From Kiritimatiellota bacterium (GTDB lineage Bacteria; Verrucomicrobiota; Kiritimatiellia; JAAZAB01), in assembly GCA_026398415.1 (NCBI GenBank), contig JAPLSY010000084.1, positions 30,709-94,708 of the forward strand: DNA of 64,000 bases. The letters run 5' to 3'. How positions within the stretch are numbered: the stretch's first letter is position 1; each line of letters opens with the position of its first letter. The notes beneath the pieces are model-generated. The model worked only from the letters and a program-made list of their open reading frames with translations. It was not told the DNA's origin and made no database searches. Below are positions 26,680 to 35,774 of the stretch, piece after piece. The position numbers and the translations under genes are program-made.

Positions 26680-27756
26680 ATGCATGTTGCCGAGCTGAGA
26701 AAAAAAATCGATGCGCTGGATCGGCGCCTGGTCAGCCTGCTGAATACGCGCGCCCGGGTGGCCGTACAGATCGGACAGCTGAAGCAGGTATCGGCGGATG
26801 ACGTGTATGTGCCGGCGCGCGAAAAAGCCGTGCTCGCCCACGTCCGACGAGCAAACCGTGGGCCATTGGGCAAGGAAGCCATAGACTCCATTTACCGGGA
26901 GATCATGTCCTCCACACGGGCCTTGGAAAGGAAAGTTCGTGTAGCCCATTTTGGACAGGCCACCACGTTCACGCACCAAGCCGCCCGCCTGCGTTTCGGC
27001 GTCAGCGTGACTTATATCCCCTGCGAAACCATTCCAGACGTTTTCGAAAACGTTCGCAATAATCAGGCGGACTACGGCGTCGTCCCGATCGAAAATTCGA
27101 CCGAGGGCGCGGTAACATACACCCTGGATGAATTTGTCCAAACGCCGCTTCGGATCTGCGCGGAGATTTACCTTCCGATTTCACATCACCTGATGGCCGC
27201 CGGCCCGCGCCGGGGCATCCGGCAGGTGGTTAGCCATCCGCAGGTGCTCGCGCAGTGCCGCAACTGGTTGCATGCCGAAATGCCGGGGGTGGAGATCGTG
27301 CCGGTGACCAGCAGCGCCCGTGCGGCGGAGATGGCGGTTAAGGATCGGCACGTAGCAGCAATTGGCAGCATTCTGGCCGCCGAACATTATCATTTGCAGG
27401 AGTTGGCGGCAGAGATTCAGGATTTAAGCGGCAATACAACCCGCTTTCTGGTGATCGGCAAATCATTCGGGCATGCCACCGGTGACGATAAGACCTCGAT
27501 TTTCTTCGCGGTAAAACACAAAGCCGGCGCCTTGCACAGCGCCTTGGGGTCGTTCAAGAAATATCGGCTCAATATGACTAAAATCGAGTCCCGGCCCAAC
27601 AAATCGAAAGCCTGGGAATACCTCTTCTTCGTGGATATTGAAGGCCATGTCGAGGAACAGCGGGTGCGCAACGCGTTGCGCGATCTGGAGCGCCATTGCA
27701 CGCTGATGACGGTCCTGGGGGCATATCCCCGGGCGCCGGAAGCGCGTGAAGCGTGA
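26680..27756 (+). CDS. pheA: Chorismate mutase / prephenate dehydratase
   Basis: The 358-residue P-protein converts chorismate to prephenate and then phenylpyruvate. Residues 1-85 are an AroQ mutase helix bundle (LRKKIDALDRRLVSLLNTRARV). About 90-270 is the dehydratase, with IENSTEGAVTYTLD and the NTTRFLVIG end motif. About 275-350 is an ACT domain with IESRP for phenylalanine feedback. The ribosome-binding site GGAAGGAAATGA overlaps the end of scpB. hisC, which can also act on aromatic keto acids in many bacteria, follows 46 bp later. Confidence 0.95.
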   Translation: MHVAELRKKIDALDRRLVSLLNTRARVAVQIGQLKQVSADDVYVPAREKAVLAHVRRANRGPLGKEAIDSIYREIMSSTRALERKVRVAHFGQATTFTHQAARLRFGVSVTYIPCETIPDVFENVRNNQADYGVVPIENSTEGAVTYTLDEFVQTPLRICAEIYLPISHHLMAAGPRRGIRQVVSHPQVLAQCRNWLHAEMPGVEIVPVTSSARAAEMAVKDRHVAAIGSILAAEHYHLQELAAEIQDLSGNTTRFLVIGKSFGHATGDDKTSIFFAVKHKAGALHSALGSFKKYRLNMTKIESRPNKSKAWEYLFFVDIEGHVEEQRVRNALRDLERHCTLMTVLGAYPRAPEAREA

Positions 27757-27802
27757 AGCGGCGAGCGTAGAGTGTTTAAGAACCAAGAACTACGAACGGA
27801 TT
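27750..27802. repeat. Heptad repeats between pheA and hisC
   Basis: GAAGCGT GAAGCGG CGAGCGT AGAGTGT, then AAGAACC AAGAACT ACGAACG, make up the entire 46-bp spacer and the last pheA codons. Confidence 0.7.
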
Positions 27803-28915
27803 ATGAAAAATATCGCCCATTCGTGGATCCTGGACTTGAAGATGTATGAGCCGGGCAAGCCGATCGAGGAAGTGGCGCGGGAACTTGGGTTTGCGTCCGT
27901 GGATGACATTATCAAGCTGGCGTCCAACGAAAACGCCCTGGGTCCCTCACCACTCGCCCTGCGGACCATGAAGCGCGTGGCCTCCCAAATGCACCGCTAT
28001 CCCGATAGCAGCGCGCATCTACTGCGGCGCGCCCTGTCAAAAAAGCTGGGGGTCAAGCCGGATCAGCTCCTGATAGCCAACGGCGGCAACGAAATCATCG
28101 AGTTCATCGGCCACGTGTTCCTGGGACCGGACGTGGATATGGTTGTCGCCGATCGCGCCTTCGCCATTTACCGGCTGATCGGCGACATGTTCCGGGCACG
28201 GGTAATCAGCGTGCCCATGCAAAATTATACGCATGACCTGGGCGCCATGCTGGCGGCAATTACACCCCAGACGCGGGTGGTTTTTATTGCCAATCCCAAC
28301 AATCCCACCGGTACCATGGTCAGCAACGAAGCGCTGGACCGATTCATGCGGCAGGTGCCGGAACACGTTGTCGTGGCCCTGGACGAAGCCTACGTCGAAT
28401 TACTGCCCGAGGGCCAACAGCCCAACGCGCTGAAATATGTCCAGGAAGGGCGCAAAATCATCGTCCTGCGGACGTTCTCCAAAACATACGGATTGGCCGG
28501 CCTGCGCATCGCCTATGCCGTGGCGCCTGAAGATGGCATTCAATTGATGCACCGCGTCCGCCAGTCGTTCAATTTCAATTCCATGGCCCTGGCCGCCGCC
28601 GAGGCCGCGCTGGCCGACGACGCCTTTGTCCGCAAAACGCGCCGCATGATCCAGGCCGGCCTGAAACTGTTTACGGAGCACCTGACCCGCTTAGGTGTTG
28701 CCTATGTGCCTTCCGTTACAAATTTCATGCTGGTCGAGGTGGGCCAGGCGCGGGCAAAGTTTCACGCTCTGCAGAAAGAAAAAGTTATTGTGCGGCCCAT
28801 GGATGGCTACGGCCTGCCCGACCATGTGCGCATCACCGTCGGAACCCGCGAGGAAAACGAACGGTGCCTCAAAGCCCTCGCCCGCGTGTTGAACAAGCCG
28901 GAACCGCAGTTTTAA
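27803..28915 (+). CDS. hisC: Histidinol-phosphate / aromatic aminotransferase
   Basis: The 370-residue fold-type I PLP enzyme carries the substrate pocket SNENALGPSP, FIANPNNPTGT, the aldimine lysine in RTFSKTYGLAGLRIAYAV and the C-terminal RPMDGYGLPDHVRITVGTREEN. HisC transaminates histidinol phosphate. Next to pheA it may instead, or also, transaminate phenylpyruvate; sequence alone cannot choose. The ATG at 27803 is preferred because upstream codons are repeat sequence. Confidence 0.9.
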   Translation: MKNIAHSWILDLKMYEPGKPIEEVARELGFASVDDIIKLASNENALGPSPLALRTMKRVASQMHRYPDSSAHLLRRALSKKLGVKPDQLLIANGGNEIIEFIGHVFLGPDVDMVVADRAFAIYRLIGDMFRARVISVPMQNYTHDLGAMLAAITPQTRVVFIANPNNPTGTMVSNEALDRFMRQVPEHVVVALDEAYVELLPEGQQPNALKYVQEGRKIIVLRTFSKTYGLAGLRIAYAVAPEDGIQLMHRVRQSFNFNSMALAAAEAALADDAFVRKTRRMIQAGLKLFTEHLTRLGVAYVPSVTNFMLVEVGQARAKFHALQKEKVIVRPMDGYGLPDHVRITVGTREENERCLKALARVLNKPEPQF

Positions 28916-28920
28916 ATCAG

Positions 28921-29070
28921 GCCGCCAAAGGCGGCAGCAAAAATACTGGATTCCCGACCCAGGCTCCGCGGCTCGACTGAGCTCGTCGCTCGACCCAGAG
29001 GCTCTCGACGGGCCGAAGTCCGAAGCGCTTCGCCGAGGCAAGTCAGGTCGGGAATGACAAACAATGGTCA
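28921..29070. mobile_element. Filled site: palindromic element inside a palindromic repeat
   Basis: The host repeat TACTGGATTCCCGA...TCAGGTCGGGAATGACA (empty copy at 8005-8039) is here split by 85 bp, 28958-29042. The inserted segment contains the 76 bp identical to scpA 25547-25622. The insertion point is the loop of the host palindrome. Confidence 0.8.
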
Positions 29071-29084
29071 TTTATTCTGCCTGC

Positions 29085-29170
29085 CCAGCGTAGCCTCTGG
29101 GCGAAGCAGGATCATTCCCACGACCAGGCTCCGCCGGAGCGCTTCGCCCAGGCGAGAAGCGGGAATCCAA
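29085..29170. mobile_element. Second filled site with a short form of the element
   Basis: TCATTCCCACGA (to 29123) and AAGCGGGAATCCA (from 29157) form a host palindrome equivalent to the empty copy at 8056-8080. The 33-bp insert 29124-29156 begins CCAGGCTCCGCCGGAGC and ends CCCAGGCGAG. A CCTGCCCAGCGTAGCC unit precedes it. Confidence 0.75.
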
Positions 29171-29178
29171 ACCTTAAG

Positions 29179-32100
29179 TTAGCTCGGCATGTCTGGCGAG
29201 GTATCACCGGCGGGTGGCTTCTCAACGGCCATCGGTTCCCGAGAATCCTCAAGCGGTGCGTTCTCCGGCTGGATAGCGGCTGCGGCCGATGCCGCCGTTG
29301 CGGCCGGTGCCGCCAGCGCGGCGGGCGCCTCGGCACGCTGATCTCCCTTTAAGTCTGTCGTCTGTCGTCTGTCGTCCGATTTATCCTGGGGAGCCCCCGC
29401 GTGATGATGCTCCTTGAAGCGCATGGACATGATCCGGGAGACCTTGTCGGACTCCATCGTGACCCCGTAAAGCGTCCCGGCCGCGCCAATGGTCGCACGA
29501 TTGTGGGTAATGACCAGAAATTGCGACTGGTTTAAAAAGCCCTTCAGCACCTTGATAAACCGGTGGATGTTGGAATCGTCCAATGCCGCGTCCAATTCAT
29601 CCAGCAGGCAGAACGGGCTGGGCTTGACCATGTAAATGGAAAACAGCAACGCCACCGCCGTCATCGTGCTTTCGCCGCCCGACAGCAGGGTAATGCTCTG
29701 GAGCCGTTTTCCAGGCGGACGGGCATACACCTCAATGCCGCATTCCAGGATGTCTTCTTCATCCGTCAGGATCAGCTTGGCCGTGCCGCCGCCGAACAAC
29801 TGCTGGAACATAGCCTGAAAATGCTCATTGATCTGGGCAAATGTTTTCGAGAACATTTCCATCGTGGTCTGATTTATTTTACGGATCAGATCCATCAACT
29901 GCTGTTTGGATTTGACCAGGTCATCCTGCTGTTGGGTCAGGAAATCGAACCGTTCCTGGAGCTGCTTGTATTCGTCAATGGCCCCGGTATTGACCGGCCC
30001 CATGGACTCAATCTTCGCGCGCAGCTCCGCAACCTGGCTTTCCATGGCTTCCGCGGCAGGGCGAACACCATCGCTCCACTCCGGTTCAGGCTCTGCCTGA
30101 ATGGCCTCAGCCGTCAGACGATAGTCGCCCGTCACGCGCTCCAGGATATGCTCGTGCTTCATTCGGGCTTCGGCGCATTTCACGGTCAGTTCGTTCTTGC
30201 GGGTGCGCTGTGCCTCGATATCCACGCGCCGTTTCTTGACCTGTTCATCCAGGATCTTGAACTCGGCCTGTTGCCGTTCACGCTTTTCCTGGAGGGCCTG
30301 CAGGCGCTCAGCCTGGGTCTTGAGGGTGGCCTCGAAGTCGGGGATCTTCTGCTGGGCTTCCGTCACCGACTGCTTAAGGGCCTCGATAGTCGTCCGGTAT
30401 TCCTCCACCCGCGCCGCGCGTTCCCGGATCGTCGCTTCGGCTTGCGCAATGCGGTCGCTGAGCGGTTGATGCTGGGATACCAGGTGCTCGACGGCCTGGC
30501 GATGCTGGGCGGCGCACACGTTGGCGGCCATGACTTCATTCAGCATCTGCTTGTGATCATGTTCCAAAGCCGTCAGGTCGCGGTTCCGGGTTTCCACCAT
30601 GAGCTTGATTTCGCCGCGGCGGGCGTGGCAGGTGTCCATTTCCGCGATCATCGCGCTCTTGCGCTCGGGTGAACAGCCCTGTTTTTCCAGTTCGTGCAAT
30701 TCGTAAGTCACCGTTTCCAGATTGTCTCGTACCTGATTGGTCTGACGAACCACCAACTCCTGTTCGCCTTCGCGCCGGGCCAAAGCCTGTCGTTTTTCTT
30801 CCAAAGCCGCGCGGGAGAGTTGAATCGCCTCGGCTTGCGCCGTCTGCCGGAGCACAATGGCATCGAGTTCGCCCGCCAAAATGTCGGCCGCCACGTGCAG
30901 GCCGGACAGCGTTTCCTGGAGCGCGGCAACCTGGTGCCGCTGAGCCAGCGGATTCCGGATACGCTCGTCACCGTGATACAGCTCGCACGCACCATTGCCC
31001 CGCACCAGCGCGCCTTGCCGCGTCACATACACCGCATTGGGCGGAATAACCGGCGGCAACGCCTCGAACGAATCTATGACCCAGACTTGGCCCAGCAGGC
31101 GCCGCAACAAGGGACGCACGGCCTCCGCCGCGGTCACGTGCTCAACCAGCGCCACGGCGGGAATGCCCGCTACAGCGGAAATGTCCGCTACAGCCGCCCC
31201 GGCCTCGGGTACACTGGCCGCCAGCAGACAAATCGAACCTTGCGGGTCGGAGGCCAATCGTTGGATCAGGTCGCGCGCACAGGCAGCGTCAGTCACGACC
31301 ACGGCATCCAGCCACATCCGCAGAACGGCTTCCAAGGCTTGGGCGTAGTCGGGTTCGGCGGCAATCTGATCCGCCAGGGCACCAAGCACACAGTTTTTAT
31401 CCAAGCCCAGCGCGGCCGGATCGTTCAGCACTTGCTTGACGCTATCGGAAAATTCGCCCTTCTCCGCCAAACTCTTTGTAAGCAGCGCGATCTGGGCAGT
31501 CAGTGCGGCAGCCTGGGACTGGTTTGCGTTCCGCCGGTTTTCACGATCCTTGCTGTCCGCCGCCAGGCGTTCGTGGTCGGCCAGGAGCGTTTGCAAATCC
31601 TGGTCGGCATGGGTAACGGCATCCGTCAGCACCTTCAGGGTTTGGACGGATTCCCCCATACGCTTGTCGTGGTTTTCCAGGACGAGTTTCAGATTGGCCT
31701 GCTCGGCGGCACACCGCTCCCGGCGGCTGACAATATGGCGATCCTCGTTCTCCATCTGGTGGAGCTCGTTCTGGAGCTTGGAGTGCCGATCGTCGAGTTC
31801 CAGCATTTCGCCCAGCATTTTCTGGACGTCCTGCTTGGTCTGGTCCATGGCCTGTTCGTGCTGGGCGTTAATCCGGGACTTGGCCAACAGGTCGGCCTCG
31901 GCGGTCTTCAATTTCTCGCCCACCTCTTTCAGCTTGGTCTGGCTTTGCGCCAGGGCGCGGCGATCATTATCCAGTTCCTGGGTGACGCCGGCGATGTCGC
32001 GGGTATCGCGCTGGATCAGGTCCTCCAGCTCGCGTATGCGCCGCCGGTTGATTTCCACCTCCTGGCGCGTGCGTTCCAACAACGCTTGCATCTCCATATC

Positions 32101-32967
32101 GGCCTGGCGCTGTCCGGCAATCTCGCGTTCGATGTCGCTCAAGCCGTCGCGGAGCGTTTCGCCCTGCTCTTCGTGGCGCCGGATATCCTGCTGGAGCGTC
32201 TCGATGGTCACGTTCAGGGCCGCCAGGGTGGTGTCCATGGCGGAAAGTTCGCCGGCGATGCCTTGCAGTTTTTCGCGTGACAAAAAGATGTCCAGCCGGC
32301 GCAGTTCATCGAACAGCGTCCGGTAGCGGGCGGCCTTGCCGGCCTGGCGCTGGAGCGAGATAATCTGGCGCTTGACTTCCTTGATAATGTCGGCCAGGCG
32401 CAACAGGTTGTTTTCGGTCTGCTCCAGCTTGCGCAGGGCCTCGCGCTTGTCGGTCTTGAACTTGGTAATGCCGCTGGCTTCCTCGAATATTTCACGCCGG
32501 TCATCCGGGCGCGCGCGCAGGATCAGGTCAATGCGCCCCTGCTCCATCAGCGAGTAGGAGTTCGTGCCAATCCCCGTATCCATGAACAGACGCTGGATGT
32601 CCTTGAGACGGCAGGGTGTTTTATTGATGAAGTACTGGCCCTCGCCGGTATGGAACACGCGGCGGGTAACGGTGATTTCGTGGTACTCCGTGCCCAGGGT
32701 TTTTTCACAGTCGGTGAAGGTCAGGCTCACTTCCGCCAGGTTCAACGGCTTGCGGGCGTCCGTACCGCTGAAGATGCAGTCTTCCATTTTGGAGCCGCGC
32801 AGGAGTCGTGCGCTCTGCTCACCCAGGACCCAGCGGATGGCATCCGAAATGTTGCTCTTGCCACAGCCATTTGGCCCGACAATGGCGGTAATCCCTTCGC
32901 CGAATTCGAGCACCGTCCGGTCCGCAAAACTCTTAAATCCAATCAGTTCAAGGTTCTTTAAATGCAC
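29179..32967 (-). CDS. smc: Chromosome segregation ATPase SMC
   Basis: The 1262-residue condensin ATPase starts at GTG (32967) after GCGAGGGG. Walker A GPNGCGKSN is at 32-40. A first coiled coil runs from about 170 to 500, a hinge spans about 515-680 and a second coiled coil runs to about 1010. Signature LLSGGESTMTAVALL and Walker B FCLLDELDAALDD follow. After residue about 1180 there is a non-conserved Ala/Pro-rich tail including SDDRRQTTD from a heptad repeat (29352-29378). scpA and scpB lie 3-8 kb away on the other strand. A 528-codon antisense frame here is a codon-bias shadow. Confidence 0.96.
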   Translation of the reverse strand: MHLKNLELIGFKSFADRTVLEFGEGITAIVGPNGCGKSNISDAIRWVLGEQSARLLRGSKMEDCIFSGTDARKPLNLAEVSLTFTDCEKTLGTEYHEITVTRRVFHTGEGQYFINKTPCRLKDIQRLFMDTGIGTNSYSLMEQGRIDLILRARPDDRREIFEEASGITKFKTDKREALRKLEQTENNLLRLADIIKEVKRQIISLQRQAGKAARYRTLFDELRRLDIFLSREKLQGIAGELSAMDTTLAALNVTIETLQQDIRRHEEQGETLRDGLSDIEREIAGQRQADMEMQALLERTRQEVEINRRRIRELEDLIQRDTRDIAGVTQELDNDRRALAQSQTKLKEVGEKLKTAEADLLAKSRINAQHEQAMDQTKQDVQKMLGEMLELDDRHSKLQNELHQMENEDRHIVSRRERCAAEQANLKLVLENHDKRMGESVQTLKVLTDAVTHADQDLQTLLADHERLAADSKDRENRRNANQSQAAALTAQIALLTKSLAEKGEFSDSVKQVLNDPAALGLDKNCVLGALADQIAAEPDYAQALEAVLRMWLDAVVVTDAACARDLIQRLASDPQGSICLLAASVPEAGAAVADISAVAGIPAVALVEHVTAAEAVRPLLRRLLGQVWVIDSFEALPPVIPPNAVYVTRQGALVRGNGACELYHGDERIRNPLAQRHQVAALQETLSGLHVAADILAGELDAIVLRQTAQAEAIQLSRAALEEKRQALARREGEQELVVRQTNQVRDNLETVTYELHELEKQGCSPERKSAMIAEMDTCHARRGEIKLMVETRNRDLTALEHDHKQMLNEVMAANVCAAQHRQAVEHLVSQHQPLSDRIAQAEATIRERAARVEEYRTTIEALKQSVTEAQQKIPDFEATLKTQAERLQALQEKRERQQAEFKILDEQVKKRRVDIEAQRTRKNELTVKCAEARMKHEHILERVTGDYRLTAEAIQAEPEPEWSDGVRPAAEAMESQVAELRAKIESMGPVNTGAIDEYKQLQERFDFLTQQQDDLVKSKQQLMDLIRKINQTTMEMFSKTFAQINEHFQAMFQQLFGGGTAKLILTDEEDILECGIEVYARPPGKRLQSITLLSGGESTMTAVALLFSIYMVKPSPFCLLDELDAALDDSNIHRFIKVLKGFLNQSQFLVITHNRATIGAAGTLYGVTMESDKVSRIMSMRFKEHHHAGAPQDKSDDRRQTTDLKGDQRAEAPAALAAPAATAASAAAAIQPENAPLEDSREPMAVEKPPAGDTSPDMPS

Positions 32968-33080
32968 AAACCCCTCGCCATATACGAGCCGGTAATTACC
33001 GGTGGTTTAACCCTAACGGCTAAAATTTCGTATACCATACCAAGGGTAACAAAACAATGCAACCACAATCTGTAGTGATT

Positions 33081-33641
33081 TTACGCTCCCGAAGTCTTAC
33101 TGGGTTTATTGATGGCCAGGCTGGAAAACGGATTGCCCAGGGGTGCGGCCGGAAGCTGAGCGGCGGAGCGCGAACGCAACTCCTGCTCGATCCTGACAAG
33201 GGTCTCATTTAATTGATCGAGGAATACGGAACAGGCCATGGTTTCGGCGCCGGCTCCTTCCGTGGTCTCGCGTTCGAGTCGGTCGGAGGTAACCACCACT
33301 ACCCTGCCCGCGGTTGCGGGCTTACCCGCCGGCCCCGCCTGAAACACCAACTGTTCAATAACCGTATCCGCTGTTTTATTGCTGGGGGAAAACAGCACTT
33401 CCACGACCGAACTTTCTTGTTTATCAGGGCCTTCGCCGGAGTGGCCATCGCCACTGGAACGACCATCAAAAACCACCGTGATGCGCTCGGCCAGGGTGCC
33501 GACCGTTTTTTCCAACACTTGAATGAGATGCCGGCGCTTGCCGTCCAGGTCGCGTGGCAACCAGCCCGGCTGGTCACCGGACCGGTAATTACCGGCTCGG
33601 TGGATCAGGTTATAACCGTCAATGATCAGCCACTTGGTCAT
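33081..33641 (-). CDS. NYN-domain (YacP-like) RNase family protein
   Basis: The 186-residue protein has the NYN/PIN-like fold pattern: WLIIDGYNLIHRAG at the N-terminus, ITVVFDGRSSGDGH, a conserved ADTVIEQL acid helix and VVVVTSDRLERE. YacP/Rae1 relatives are ribosome-associated endonucleases, and metal-binding Asp residues (D8, D59, D91 region) are retained. The C-terminal 40 residues are low-complexity. It is upstream of smc on the same strand with a 113-bp gap. Confidence 0.82.
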   Translation of the reverse strand: MTKWLIIDGYNLIHRAGNYRSGDQPGWLPRDLDGKRRHLIQVLEKTVGTLAERITVVFDGRSSGDGHSGEGPDKQESSVVEVLFSPSNKTADTVIEQLVFQAGPAGKPATAGRVVVVTSDRLERETTEGAGAETMACSVFLDQLNETLVRIEQELRSRSAAQLPAAPLGNPFSSLAINKPSKTSGA

Positions 33642-33700
33642 GATACCGGCTTTGATATTTGGCGGTAGACCCGTCTTCCGCCTACGGACGCATCCTTCCG

Positions 33701-35119
33701 TTACGCTCTAAAAAGACTGAGATCGGAAATGGCCGGGGCCACCGGCGCGCGCGTGATCCGCAGACGCAGTTTCGGGGTCGTGACCAGGTTGCACCGGATC
33801 AGACGGCGACTGCCCACACTGGCCGCACTCGCAAATTCGCGCCACTGGCCTTGCTCCCAGGCATCCAACGCCAACGCCTCCACCCGCTGGCCCAAGGGGA
33901 GGTATTCTCTCAAACTGACGACATTAAAGGCAACGGCCTGGGCAAAGTTGAGGATCAACTCCGGCGTGGTTACGGCGTCATCCGTGCACCAGTAAGTGTC
34001 GCGGCGTCCGTCGGTGGCATTGGCCGGGGAAAATTTTGCCAGGTTGCCCCGTGTGTTGTCCGCGCTGACCCGCGCTCCGCGCGCCAGATCGCCGGCCAAC
34101 ATGTCGTTGAGCCGGCGGCGAAATGTCCGCAACGACACGGCATCGCGTTCATGAATCCGCCCGCGCCGATCCGGCGGCAGATTAAGAAGGAGCGCACTGC
34201 CGCGGCCAACCGACTGGTAGAACAACTCTAATAATGCCTCCGGAGATTTCACGCGATCATCCTCGGCGGCATGATAAAACCAGCCCGGCCGGATGGATAC
34301 GTCGCATTCCGCCGGCAGCCAGTGCGTACCCGGCCGCTGGCCGCCGTTCAACAGGGCGATGTCCCACTGACCCGGCGCGAACTGGTCACGGTTCAAGGTG
34401 GCCCAGCAGGGATCGCCGGCGATCCCATCCTCATTACCGATCCAGCGCACATCGGGCCCGCCATCGCTAAACATGCAGGCCTCCGGCTGAAGATCGCGCA
34501 CGATTTGCCAGGTGTTCTCCCAATCATAGTAAGTCCGGCGGTCTATTTCCCGCTTCTCCCGGGCGCCGCCATAGTATCCATCCCCGCCATTGGCGCCGTC
34601 AAACCACACCTCGAACAAGGGCCCATAGTTCGCCAACAGTTCCCGGAGTTGATTCCGGTAGTAGGCAACGTATTCCGGCCGCCCGTAAGCCGGGTGGTTG
34701 CGGTCCCAGGGCGAGAGATACGCGCCAAACGCAATGCCGCGCCGGGCACAAGCTTCGGAAAGGGCTTTGACAACATCACCTTTCCCGTTCTGCCAGGGAC
34801 TGTGCTTGACCGAGTGTTCGGTGAAACGCGACGGCCAGAGGCAGAACCCATCATGATGCTTGCAGGTGAGAATCAGGCCGGCCAGGCCGCCGGCCTGGGC
34901 CGCTTCAACGATGCTGTCGGCGTCGAAATCGAGGGGATTGAAAACCGCGGGATCTTCGTCGCCAAACCCCCACTCTTTGTCGGTGAAGGTATTGACCGTG
35001 AAGTGGATAAAACCGTACACTTCCAACGCATGCCATTTCAACTGGCGCGCCGTCGGCACCGGCCCATACGGCCGGGGTGCATCCCGGTCCGTAACCGGGC
35101 TCCTCGTCTTTGCGTTCAT
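33701..35119 (-). CDS. Alpha-L-fucosidase, GH29, with C-terminal discoidin-like domain
   Basis: From the ATG at 35119 the enzyme has 472 residues. The GH29 barrel has YGFIHFTVNTFTDKEWG, CKHHDGFCLWPS and the nucleophile Asp in FEVWFDGANGG. After about residue 340 an F5/8 type C-like domain follows, with NATDGRRDTYWCTDD. No signal peptide is visible, so it probably acts in the cytoplasm on imported fucosides. The frame continues to 35206 but would overlap the parvulin gene; I prefer 35119. It lies among glycan-related genes (GH4, AraC). Confidence 0.87.
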   Translation of the reverse strand: MNAKTRSPVTDRDAPRPYGPVPTARQLKWHALEVYGFIHFTVNTFTDKEWGFGDEDPAVFNPLDFDADSIVEAAQAGGLAGLILTCKHHDGFCLWPSRFTEHSVKHSPWQNGKGDVVKALSEACARRGIAFGAYLSPWDRNHPAYGRPEYVAYYRNQLRELLANYGPLFEVWFDGANGGDGYYGGAREKREIDRRTYYDWENTWQIVRDLQPEACMFSDGGPDVRWIGNEDGIAGDPCWATLNRDQFAPGQWDIALLNGGQRPGTHWLPAECDVSIRPGWFYHAAEDDRVKSPEALLELFYQSVGRGSALLLNLPPDRRGRIHERDAVSLRTFRRRLNDMLAGDLARGARVSADNTRGNLAKFSPANATDGRRDTYWCTDDAVTTPELILNFAQAVAFNVVSLREYLPLGQRVEALALDAWEQGQWREFASAASVGSRRLIRCNLVTTPKLRLRITRAPVAPAISDLSLFRA

Positions 35120-35180
35120 CGTCGGTTCACTGCCTCCTGATGACACCCCGTCATGCGATGGAGGGACATCCGTGCCGGCA

Positions 35181-35462
35181 TTATTCGGTTCGGCTGGTGA
35201 TTTCAATCAGATGGAACCCGAACTGGGTCTGCACCGGACCATGAACCTTGCCGAGCTCCGCGCTGAAGACAATCTGGTCAAATTCTTTCACCATCTGGCC
35301 ATTGGAAAATGTGCCCAGGTCGCCCCCCTGCTTTCCGGAAGGACATTGGGAATGCTTTTTGGCCAAGGCGGCAAAATCCGCTCCGGCTTCAATTTGTTGT
35401 TTGAGGGCTTCACATTCATGTTGCGTGCGAACCAGGATATGACGCGCGGCGGCTTTAGCCAT
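35181..35462 (-). CDS. ppiC: Parvulin-type peptidyl-prolyl isomerase
   Basis: The 93-residue single-domain parvulin has ARHILVRTQHECEALKQQIEAG, SQCPSGKQGGDLGTF and FGFHLIEITSRTE, covering the full fold. It lacks a signal peptide, like cytoplasmic PpiC. GGGAG precedes the ATG. It lies 61 bp upstream of the fucosidase gene; a functional link is not evident. Confidence 0.92.
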   Translation of the reverse strand: MAKAAARHILVRTQHECEALKQQIEAGADFAALAKKHSQCPSGKQGGDLGTFSNGQMVKEFDQIVFSAELGKVHGPVQTQFGFHLIEITSRTE

Positions 35463-35774
35463 GGGAGTCTCCCTTTCCTTAAAAATACCGTTTAACCACT
35501 TAGCCTGAATGATTCATGACCGATCATGCATCATTCACCCTGCGGGCTTCGACTACGGCCTTGAAGGCAGGCCTTCGCTCAGGGCTAACCTTGAGCAAGG
35601 CGCAGAGCGCCGCGTCGAAAGGTTAGGCGATTGACCAGTACTATATACCATCGGCCGGTTGGGGAAAAGAGCTGATATTTTTATTCCGATTTATTGATTT
35701 CAGAGTGTAACCCAAGAAAGTATCTTGGTACCCGCGCGCCTCGGCAACCGTGAGAGCACTAAAAAGAATGTCTT
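35463..35774. other. Spacer with palindromic repeat
   Basis: No gene is supported in these 312 bp. Positions 35547-35623 hold a palindrome-rich unit (CTTCGACTACGGCC, GCTCAGGGCTAACCTTGAGC, GTCGAAAGG) of the same general look as the other dispersed elements. Confidence 0.55.

Noticed and set aside
25798..27141. 447-codon antisense frame over scpB and pheA
   Set aside because: It spans two real genes on the other strand, and its phenylalanine/leucine-rich stretch is the reverse of the acidic ScpB tail.
30694..32280. 528-codon frame antisense to smc
   Set aside because: It lies wholly inside smc, has a composition typical of a GC-rich antisense frame and contains no recognisable domain.
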